Source: Cyclobacteriaceae bacterium | GTDB taxonomy: Bacteria; Bacteroidota; Bacteroidia; Cytophagales; Cyclobacteriaceae | NCBI GenBank assembly: GCA_025455445.1 | Contig: JALOMN010000029.1 | Location: 1-10,764 of the forward strand | Length of the DNA stretch: 10,764 nucleotides | Direction: 5' to 3' | Part shown: positions 1 to 6,057 of the stretch, piece after piece | How the letters are laid out: every line of letters begins with the position of its first letter | How positions within the stretch are numbered: the first letter of the stretch is position 1 | The notes under the pieces: generated by a model | Told to the model about the DNA's origin: nothing | Seen by the model: only the letters and a program-made list of their open reading frames with translations | Databases searched by the model: none | Position numbers and translations under genes: made by a program

Positions 1-519
1 GTTGTTTTTGCTGATTGCGATGTTCACACCATAGCCTCGACCCTGGTCTGCATTTACCGGCAGTTTGGCGATCAGTTTTTTTGTTTGCATGTCGTACACA
101 CTTGCTGTATCAGGGTAACCTGCAACAATGAAAAACTGATTGTTGTTGCTAATTGCAACATCGGTAAGAAGTTTATCTGCTGCTTCAGTTTTGTAGAGTT
201 CTTTACCGGTGGCAACTTCCCAAATACGGGCTGTTTTATCTCCGCCAGAGGTGATTAGATATTTTCCGTCAGAAGAGAAATCAAGAGCGTTTACAGATGC
301 TTCGTGTCCCAGAAAACTCCGCACTTCCCGACCAGAGCGCACTTCCCATAGTTTGGCAGTTTTGTCACGGCTGCCGGTGGCTACATAATTACTATCTGGG
401 CTAATTGCAACAGCAATTACGGCAAGTTCATGTCCTTTTTGCAGTACAGTTTCTAATGTTTGACACTGCGATGATGCATAGCTGACAAAAAAACACAACA
501 GTGTAAATGGAATACGCAT
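1..519 (-). CDS. Secreted WD40-repeat protein, partial (C-terminal part beyond the left edge)
   Basis: Reading leftward from ATG at 519, 173 codons stay open to the window edge, so the C-terminus is missing. Residues 1-18 look like a signal peptide (MRIPFTLLCFFVSYASSQ), which suggests export; Cys19 follows Ser-Ser-Gln and does not make a proper lipobox. At least two clear WD40 blades follow. The first spans about residues 29-63, with GH at 29-30, SRDKTAKLWEV and Trp58. The second spans about 71-104, with GH at 71-72, GGDKTARIWEV and Trp100. A degenerate third blade (about 113-150) ends in SVYDM and a fourth begins before the edge. WD40 propellers are protein-interaction scaffolds, so no enzymatic role can be read. 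In Bacteroidota such exported WD40 segments are sometimes fused to a caspase-like domain; that part would be outside the window. The start lies 27 bases after the cdaA stop, and I see no clear promoter between them, so co-transcription with folP-cdaA is plausible. Confidence 0.85.
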   Translation of the reverse strand, partial: MRIPFTLLCFFVSYASSQCQTLETVLQKGHELAVIAVAISPDSNYVATGSRDKTAKLWEVRSGREVRSFLGHEASVNALDFSSDGKYLITSGGDKTARIWEVATGKELYKTEAADKLLTDVAISNNNQFFIVAGYPDTASVYDMQTKKLIAKLPVNADQGRGYGVNIAISKNN

Positions 520-546
520 AAAATGAATTCTAACTTATAGGACTAC

Positions 547-1413
547 CTAAACTTTTGTATTCTGTTCAATTGGCTCTGGTTCTTCAACTAATTCGTCCCA
601 GTTTTTTGGTTCCTTGTTATGGAGGTATTCCAGTATACGTTGCTCTACCTGTTTTAATTTTAATGCTCGTAGGTATTTTCCATTGCGGGCAAGAATCAGG
701 CGACCGGTTTCTTCTGATATCGCAATTACTAATGTGTCAGTTATTTCGCTCATACCCAATGCAGAGCGATGGCGCAAGCCGTATTGTGGAGGCAGATTGT
801 CATTCTCACTTACTGGCAGTACAACTCTAGCTGCTTTGATTTTTCCTTTGTATATAATGATAGCCCCATCGTGTAATGGGCTGTATTTATTGAAGATGGA
901 AAGAATTAATGGTTTGGAAACTTCAGCATTTAATGGAACGCCTGTTTCTGAATAGAACTTAAGTTCAATGTCGCGGGTAAATACAATGAGCGCACCGGTG
1001 TGAGTTGCCTTCAGCGTTTTCAGCGCCTCTAACAATTCAGATATTTCAAAGTCATCGTCATGTTCGTTGCGCCAGTTAGTAATTGATTTAAAAAAATCTT
1101 CGCGATTGATTTCCGTGGTGCGACCAATTAATAATAAAAATTTTCTTAGCTCAGGTTGAAATAAAATAATCATGGCCAAAACACCCACGCCCATAAACTG
1201 ACCCAGAATGGTGGCAAGCAACTCCATTTGTGCTGCACGCACAATCAGGTAGATAAGATACAAGGAGAGAATGCCTAGAAAGATATTCATGGCTAAGCTG
1301 CCACGTATGAGTTTATATACCTGGTATAGTAACACCGCCACCAAAAGAACATCAATTAGGTCTACCCAGCCTACTTCGAGAAAACCAATATTGAGTGCCA
1401 GTGTTGTTGCCAT
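547..1413 (-). CDS. cdaA: Membrane-bound diadenylate cyclase CdaA (c-di-AMP synthase)
   Basis: This protein condenses two ATP into cyclic di-AMP, a second messenger that controls potassium/osmotic balance and envelope homeostasis in other bacteria. The N-terminal hydrophobic third (about residues 17-85 from the ATG) gives three membrane helices. A cytoplasmic DisA_N/DAC domain follows with both signature motifs: SPLHDGAIII (DGA near 182-184) and GLRHRSALGMSE (RHRS near 214-217). Length (288 aa) fits the CdaA class and not DisA, which is longer and lacks the membrane helices. I use ATG at 1413. An in-frame TTG at 1422 would add three residues, but that TTG is the end of a promoter-like TAACTTTG, so the ATG is preferred. 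The charged C-terminal tail (EEPEPIEQNTKV) is not conserved catalytic sequence. It lies just downstream of folP, an arrangement I recall as common in Bacteroidota. No CdaR or GlmM gene, the usual Firmicutes partners, is present. Confidence 0.94.
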   Translation of the reverse strand: MATTLALNIGFLEVGWVDLIDVLLVAVLLYQVYKLIRGSLAMNIFLGILSLYLIYLIVRAAQMELLATILGQFMGVGVLAMIILFQPELRKFLLLIGRTTEINREDFFKSITNWRNEHDDDFEISELLEALKTLKATHTGALIVFTRDIELKFYSETGVPLNAEVSKPLILSIFNKYSPLHDGAIIIYKGKIKAARVVLPVSENDNLPPQYGLRHRSALGMSEITDTLVIAISEETGRLILARNGKYLRALKLKQVEQRILEYLHNKEPKNWDELVEEPEPIEQNTKV

Positions 1414-1419
1414 TACAGA

Positions 1420-1427
1420 CAAAGTTA
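1420..1427 (-). promoter_or_regulatory. Candidate -7 element (TAACTTTG) at the cdaA start
   Basis: Read on the minus strand, the eight bases match the Bacteroidota -7 consensus TAnnTTTG exactly, only six bases before the cdaA ATG. A start site about seven bases downstream would fall on or next to the ATG, giving an almost leaderless message. I find no TTTG or TTG at the usual -33 distance, so this may be a chance match in AT-rich DNA. Confidence 0.3.
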
Positions 1428-1464
1428 AAAAAGCGTTTGATATTCAGTTAATTGTCATTCTGAT

Positions 1465-2322
1465 TTACTCATGTGCGGGCAACATATTCATAAGTTCAAT
1501 AACCTCATTTGCTTCTTTTACATCATGGACACGCAGAATGGAAGCTCCTTTTAACAAGGCAAGTGTGTGCAAGGCAGTTGTTCCGTTTAATGCGGCTTCT
1601 GGCGAGGATTTAAGCGTCTTCCAAATCATCGATTTTCTTGACAAGCCAACCAAAAGGGGTTTTTCAAGAATATGAAGTTGATTTAATTTATTTAGTAGTT
1701 CGAAATTTTGCGCGATCGTTTTAGCGAAACCAAATCCGGGATCAATTATAATGTCTTTTACGCCCTGTTTATGAAGTGTATTTATAATCTTATGGAAGTA
1801 ATCAATGATTTCTTTGATTAGATTATCGTACGCTGTCAGTTGTTTCATAGTTTGTGGCGTTCCGCGCATGTGCATGGCAATATAGGGTACCTGAAGTGCC
1901 GCAATTGTGCGAAACATATCGCCATCCAGTTGGCCAGCTGATATGTCATTGACCAGATCACAACCTAATTCAACTGCGTTGCGGGCAATGACGGAGCGAA
2001 ATGTATCGATAGAAATGATTGTTTCTGGAAATTCCTTTCGAATAGCTGTGATTGAAGGCATTACTCGTTTCCATTCCTCTTCAGCTGAAATATCAATGGC
2101 GCCAGGTCTTGAAGAATAACCACCAATATCTATAAAAGTGGCACCTTCATACACCATCTTTTCTGCCAGTTTTAAAACTTCAACTTCTGCATTGGCGCGA
2201 CTGCCTGTATAAAAACTATCAGGAGTAGTATTCACTATACCCATGATTTTGGGTGTAGTCAGATCGAGAATCTTGCCTCGAATCTGAAGTGTTTTGTTGA
2301 CTGAAAATATCTTATTTTGCAC
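1465..2322 (-). CDS. folP: Dihydropteroate synthase
   Basis: FolP joins 6-hydroxymethyl-7,8-dihydropterin pyrophosphate to p-aminobenzoate to give dihydropteroate in cytoplasmic folate synthesis; it is the sulfonamide target. The TIM-barrel motifs appear in order (numbered from GTG at 2322): IMGIVNTTPDSFY (26-38), FIDIGGYSSRPGA (63-75, loop 2), SIDTFR (104-109), VNDISAG (124-130), AMHMRGTP (149-156), IIDPGFGFAKT (192-202), LVGLSRKS (224-231, pterin-binding Lys/Arg region) and RVHDV (264-268). The set is complete, so the enzyme should be active. The frame stays open to a GTG at 2349, but that start would overlap the divergent gene. GTG codons at 2325 or 2322 place the conserved NKTLQIRGK region near the N-terminus, as in relatives, and I use 2322. 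cdaA follows 51 bases downstream. Confidence 0.95.
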   Translation of the reverse strand: MQNKIFSVNKTLQIRGKILDLTTPKIMGIVNTTPDSFYTGSRANAEVEVLKLAEKMVYEGATFIDIGGYSSRPGAIDISAEEEWKRVMPSITAIRKEFPETIISIDTFRSVIARNAVELGCDLVNDISAGQLDGDMFRTIAALQVPYIAMHMRGTPQTMKQLTAYDNLIKEIIDYFHKIINTLHKQGVKDIIIDPGFGFAKTIAQNFELLNKLNQLHILEKPLLVGLSRKSMIWKTLKSSPEAALNGTTALHTLALLKGASILRVHDVKEANEVIELMNMLPAHE

Positions 2323-2328
2323 CACTTT

Positions 2329-2874
2329 ATGAATGAGAAAACTGTACACGAATATAAAGAGGTGATTGCCACCTGCAAAGCTTTATTCGCACGTAAAACA
2401 CATGATTATGGAACTGCCTGGCGTGTGCTCAGGTTGCCTTCCATTACTGATCAGATTTACATTAAAGCACAGCGAATTCGCAGCATTCAGGAAAAGGGTA
2501 AGCAAAAAGTAGATGACCCAATTGAAGGTGAGTTTATCGGAATTATCAATTACTGCCTCATTGCTTTGATTCAGATGCAACTGGAGGATTCTTCAAACAT
2601 GGAAATGAGTTTCGAAGAGCTTGAGCCATTATATGATGCAGCCGTGAACGAAACATTTGAACTGCAACAAAATAAAAACCACGATTATGGAGAAGCCTGG
2701 CGTGATATGCGCGTTAGTTCAATGACCGATATCATTTTAATGAAGCTTCTGCGCGTAAAACAGATTGAAGACAATGCCGGAAAAACGCTGGTAAGCGAAG
2801 GAGTAAAAGCAAATTACCAGGATATGATTAACTACTCGATTTTTTGTTTAATTAAGTTGAAGGATAATGTTTAA
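2329..2874 (+). CDS. DUF1599 protein with internal tandem duplication
   Basis: This 181-residue soluble protein has no signal peptide and belongs, by its HDYGxAWR motifs, to the DUF1599 family. As far as I recall, that family has also been called nucleotide modification associated domain 1; its biochemical function is not established. The sequence is two copies of one all-alpha unit. Residues about 8-84 carry HDYGTAWR (25-32), SITD (38-41) and IINY (72-75). Residues about 101-178 carry HDYGEAWR (118-125), SMTD (131-134) and MINY (166-169). The offset is a constant 93-94 residues. I start at ATG 2329; the frame is open to a TTG at 2317, which would overlap folP. The gene is first in a plus-strand operon, and its last eight bases overlap the next gene, implying translational coupling. 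Its start codon lies six bases from the folP start on the opposite strand. Confidence 0.9.
   Translation: MNEKTVHEYKEVIATCKALFARKTHDYGTAWRVLRLPSITDQIYIKAQRIRSIQEKGKQKVDDPIEGEFIGIINYCLIALIQMQLEDSSNMEMSFEELEPLYDAAVNETFELQQNKNHDYGEAWRDMRVSSMTDIILMKLLRVKQIEDNAGKTLVSEGVKANYQDMINYSIFCLIKLKDNV
2349..2379 (-). promoter_or_regulatory. Candidate folP(-cdaA) promoter inside the divergent gene
   Basis: On the minus strand, TTTG (2379-2376) is followed after 19 bases by TATATTCG (2356-2349). The Bacteroidota consensus is TTTG, 19-21 bases, then TAnnTTTG, so spacing fits and the -7 box has one mismatch. The start site would be near 2342, giving a leader of about 20 bases to the GTG at 2322. The whole element lies within the coding start of the DUF1599 gene on the plus strand. 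Confidence 0.4.
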
Positions 2875-3970
2875 TAAAATAGTTGACCAGTTTTCAAGAT
2901 TTTTTGTGGGTGGCCTTCTGATTTTTTCAGGGCTTATTAAACTCAACGATCCCATCGGCACACAAATAAAAATGGAAGAGTATTTCGAGGTTTTCGCGGA
3001 AGACTTCGGATCATTCTTTCATTATTTTATTCCCTGGGCGCTGGAGATTGCAATGATCATGATTGTGCTGGAAGTAGTGTTGGGTGTGGCTATTCTTTTG
3101 TTCTGGCGCATGAATCTTTCCTCATGGTTGCTTTTATTAATGATGACTTTCTTTACGTTCCTTACTTTTTATTCAGCATATTTTAATAAGGTGACAGATT
3201 GCGGGTGTTTTGGTGATGCGATCAAACTCACACCCTGGGAATCGTTTACCAAAGATATTGTGTTGATGATATTTGTACTTCACCTTTTCTGGTATCGGAA
3301 AAAGTATAAATCCTTTTTAACCGCATCAATAGGAAATTCAATTGTAGCGTTCTCAATTGTGGTGTGCATTGCACTGGGTATTTATGCGATAAGACATTTG
3401 CCTTTTATTGATTTCAGAGCTTATCGGATAGGGAATAATATACCTGCTCAAATGCTACCCGGTGAACAACCTATCATAGAATATACGTTTGAATATGAAG
3501 GTAAAAAAATAACATCCCCTGACTTTATAACAGAAGAGGGTTACAAATACATTTCATCAAAAGTGCTTAATGAAGATAAGATCAAACCAAAAATTACAGA
3601 TTATTCAGTAAGCAGTCCGGAAGGCGAGGATATGACACAGTATACTTTTGAAGGCTCAAAATTACTGATCGTGATTTTCAATGTTGAAAAGGCTTCAACA
3701 GAAAACATTTCTCTCATACGCGATTTAACGCGTACACTTGATGGTAAAGTAGATTGTTTTATTCTCACCTCCTCAGGTTCGGAACTCACAGAAGAATTTC
3801 GTCATCAGAATCAATTAGCCGTGCCTTTTTACTTTGCGGATGCCACGGTATTAAAAACGATTATTCGCTCTAATCCGGGTATTGCGTTATGGAAAGATGG
3901 TACCGTGCTGGGAAATTGGCATCATAATGACACTCCTTCTGCCGATCAGATTTTGAGTTTGATTCGATGA
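2867..3970 (+). CDS. DoxX/MauE-like membrane protein with C-terminal thioredoxin-like domain
   Basis: The 367-residue protein starts with a DoxX/MauE-type membrane unit. Helices lie at about residues 8-25, 56-79, 84-106 and 128-143, with FSGLIKLNDPIG after helix 1 and the signature DCGCFGD (111-117, Cys112 and Cys114) after helix 3. A fifth helix (about 157-175) leads to a domain that probably lies outside the cytoplasm. Its last part (about 264-367) resembles a thioredoxin/AhpC fold: a core strand (KLLIVIF), a helix, VDCFILTSS, then SNPGIALWKDGTVLGNW near the cis-proline position (Pro337). The usual CxxC is absent; VEKASTEN stands in its place. MauE/DoxX relatives act in disulfide or redox processes at the membrane, but a redox function here is inference. 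I recall this architecture as common in Bacteroidota next to DUF1599. It overlaps DUF1599 by 8 bases and aroK by 4. Confidence 0.88.
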   Translation: MFNKIVDQFSRFFVGGLLIFSGLIKLNDPIGTQIKMEEYFEVFAEDFGSFFHYFIPWALEIAMIMIVLEVVLGVAILLFWRMNLSSWLLLLMMTFFTFLTFYSAYFNKVTDCGCFGDAIKLTPWESFTKDIVLMIFVLHLFWYRKKYKSFLTASIGNSIVAFSIVVCIALGIYAIRHLPFIDFRAYRIGNNIPAQMLPGEQPIIEYTFEYEGKKITSPDFITEEGYKYISSKVLNEDKIKPKITDYSVSSPEGEDMTQYTFEGSKLLIVIFNVEKASTENISLIRDLTRTLDGKVDCFILTSSGSELTEEFRHQNQLAVPFYFADATVLKTIIRSNPGIALWKDGTVLGNWHHNDTPSADQILSLIR

Positions 3971-4479
3971 AGATTTTTTTAATCGGCTTACCGGGATGTG
4001 GAAAATCAACTTTAGGAAAAAAGCTGTCTGACATCCTACATCTTCCTTTTATTGATCTTGATAAAATGATTGAGCGGCATGAGGGCATTCCTGTGAAAGA
4101 AATTTTTAAATTAAAAGGAGAAGTTTTTTTTAGAAAGATAGAATCTGAACTCTTACACCAATTAACCAGCTCCGAGCCAAAGTTTGTAATGGCGACAGGC
4201 GGTGGTGCACCTGTTTTTCACGACAACATGAAATTCATGAATGAGCAGGGGATAACTATTTTTTTAGATGTGCCTGCCCGTGAAATTGCAAATCGAATTC
4301 AAAAAACAAATACGGAAGAAAGGCCCCTATTGGCAAGGCTGGCTCCTGATGAACTAAAAGATCAGATTGAATTTTTACGTTCGCAACGCATTTCTATTTA
4401 CAACCAATCTCAGCAGAAAATTTCTGGATCAGTTATTTCTGTAAATGACATTCTGCATCTACTAAAAGACCTTGATTAG
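3967..4479 (+). CDS. aroK: Shikimate kinase
   Basis: AroK phosphorylates shikimate with ATP to shikimate 3-phosphate in the chorismate pathway for aromatic amino acids, p-aminobenzoate and quinones. Its length (170 aa) is typical. Visible sites are the P-loop GLPGCGKST (7-15), Asp30 and Asp32 in FIDLDKMIE, Arg56 in FFRKIE, the glycine-rich TGGGAP (77-82), the lid arginine in ERPLL (Arg119), and Arg141 before Tyr145 in RISIY, where most relatives have RxPxY. All catalytic and shikimate-binding positions are therefore present. The ATG shares an ATGA overlap with the stop of the DoxX-like gene, so it is probably translationally coupled. Its TAG stop overlaps the stop codon of the converging OmpP1/FadL gene, leaving no room for a separate terminator hairpin. 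Confidence 0.95.
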   Translation: MKIFLIGLPGCGKSTLGKKLSDILHLPFIDLDKMIERHEGIPVKEIFKLKGEVFFRKIESELLHQLTSSEPKFVMATGGGAPVFHDNMKFMNEQGITIFLDVPAREIANRIQKTNTEERPLLARLAPDELKDQIEFLRSQRISIYNQSQQKISGSVISVNDILHLLKDLD

Positions 4480-6032
4480 AAAGGGAACCCAATCGTAAGC
4501 ATGCCGAGCGTAGACTTAGTATTTAACAGCACCAGAGGGCTATCAGGAGAATTAATGCGATAGGGTCTGTAAGAATTTTCTCCTTGTGAAAACACCAAAG
4601 CAAAATCGGCAAAGAACTTTTGTGTGCGATAACCAATGCCGGTAGTATAAGAAGTAATTTTTCTGCTGATACCATTTTGCTCGCTGGTAAACGGCTCGGA
4701 CATGTAGTTATATCCAGCCCGTAACCTCACATTGTTTAATCTATACTCACCACCAATGCGATAATTAAATGTGTTTTTATAGAGTTCATCAATACGTTCA
4801 TTATCAGAATCGAAATTGATACCAGAAATGTTGGAAGAATATCTTGCGCCTCCGTAGTTCACCATTTCAACATCGGCAGATATAAATCCGCTTTTCTGAA
4901 AAAATACAGTTGCACCAAAATTCAAATGCCCGGGAGTTTTCAAATCATACTCGCTGATGAGTTCATCGGTTTCTTCACTTACATTATTAAGTGGATTATT
5001 GTCACCGAAGTAATCGAAATTATTCCATTTCGTATTCATGGTTGCGCGGTAACTATCCGTGAGTTTATAAGAGGTGGGTGTAGCGTATGATATTCCGATT
5101 TGTACCATATCAATAGGTCTCACAATCATACCAAACGTACCATTGATGCCCGATCCATTTATACGTAGTTCTTCAGTCAATACCATATTATCTACTGGAT
5201 TGAAAGTAGGGTCTAACACAAAAAAGTAATCTGATTCCTGGTAGGTTTTTGTGGATGTAAAGCGTATGGTGGCCAACCCAAGTCCGGCACCTAAAAATAC
5301 TTTATCAGATATGTTGGCTCCATAAGAAAAGCTCCATTGGTTCTGTGCTCCTTCAAACGTTACTAGCTCTTGTTGCGTAACCAGTCTTACATCATTTGGG
5401 TTGGTAGGAAACACGCCAATTACAGAAAGGTAATCCTGTTCAGAAGCATTTGGGTTAAGGAAAGTGGAATCTTCAATTAAATAATTATTGTAGGCAAGAC
5501 CTGTGGGGGTATTAAAATAATCACCTCCTGGCTTTAAATCACTTGGAAAAAGACCATTCGCATCCTGAATAAAATAATCAACAATTGAATTTTTATCATT
5601 TCTGCCGATATAACTGAATTTTTGTTTGAAGTTATTGGTGCGATTAAAACTAATTCCAAATGAGCCGCTTAAAAATCCGCCTCTGCTATCTTTATCACTC
5701 TGAAAAATTATTCCGAAGCCAGGCACTGAAAAACTTGATGCGGATTCTGTGTTAGAATTATTTAAATAATCAGAGGTATTTTTTGTAATGGAAAAAGCTG
5801 GGGTAATACTTACCTCTGAGCGGTTAAACATGCCTAAGCCTGCAGGGTTTGAGAATGCCGAACTGTAGTCACCACCTAAACTGGTCTGCACACCGCCCAT
5901 GCCTTGTATGCGGGCGCTGCCACCGGGTTTCGTGCGACTGAACAAAAGGGCTGTTTCTGTGGTGCTTTGTGCCAACGAAAGGATTGGAAAAAATAAAGCT
6001 ATGCCAATGAGCCAATTGCCCCACGATTTCAT
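4476..6032 (-). CDS. OmpP1/FadL-family outer-membrane transport protein
   Basis: A 518-residue exported beta-barrel of the OmpP1/FadL/TodX family, whose members admit long-chain fatty acids or other hydrophobic compounds across the outer membrane. The signal peptide covers residues 1-21 (cut after LSLA) and has a hydrophobic core. An N-terminal plug-like segment follows with the family's SNPAGLG motif (61-67). After it come alternating amphipathic strands rich in Tyr, Asn and Gly, and the last strand ends in ...LTIGFPF with the terminal Phe used by the barrel-assembly machinery. The substrate cannot be read from sequence, and a general channel role is possible. It lies 25 bases after the exported Gly/Ser-rich gene with no promoter visible between them, so the two probably share a transcript. 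Its stop overlaps aroK's. Confidence 0.9.
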   Translation of the reverse strand: MKSWGNWLIGIALFFPILSLAQSTTETALLFSRTKPGGSARIQGMGGVQTSLGGDYSSAFSNPAGLGMFNRSEVSITPAFSITKNTSDYLNNSNTESASSFSVPGFGIIFQSDKDSRGGFLSGSFGISFNRTNNFKQKFSYIGRNDKNSIVDYFIQDANGLFPSDLKPGGDYFNTPTGLAYNNYLIEDSTFLNPNASEQDYLSVIGVFPTNPNDVRLVTQQELVTFEGAQNQWSFSYGANISDKVFLGAGLGLATIRFTSTKTYQESDYFFVLDPTFNPVDNMVLTEELRINGSGINGTFGMIVRPIDMVQIGISYATPTSYKLTDSYRATMNTKWNNFDYFGDNNPLNNVSEETDELISEYDLKTPGHLNFGATVFFQKSGFISADVEMVNYGGARYSSNISGINFDSDNERIDELYKNTFNYRIGGEYRLNNVRLRAGYNYMSEPFTSEQNGISRKITSYTTGIGYRTQKFFADFALVFSQGENSYRPYRINSPDSPLVLLNTKSTLGMLTIGFPF

Positions 6033-6057
6033 ACCTGTCTTTTAAGTTGATTACTGA

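Noticed and set aside
614..1675. Rightward open frames over cdaA and the folP end (614-955 and 1271-1675)
   Set aside because: They lie antisense to two well-conserved genes, have no recognisable motifs and no own promoter; they are shadows of the coding strand.
2317..2328. TTG at 2317 as the DUF1599 start
   Set aside because: An ATG lies four codons downstream and the TTG would overlap the folP start.
2323..2349. GTG at 2349 as the folP start
   Set aside because: It adds nine residues not expected in FolP, overlaps the divergent gene and lies upstream of the predicted transcription start near 2342.
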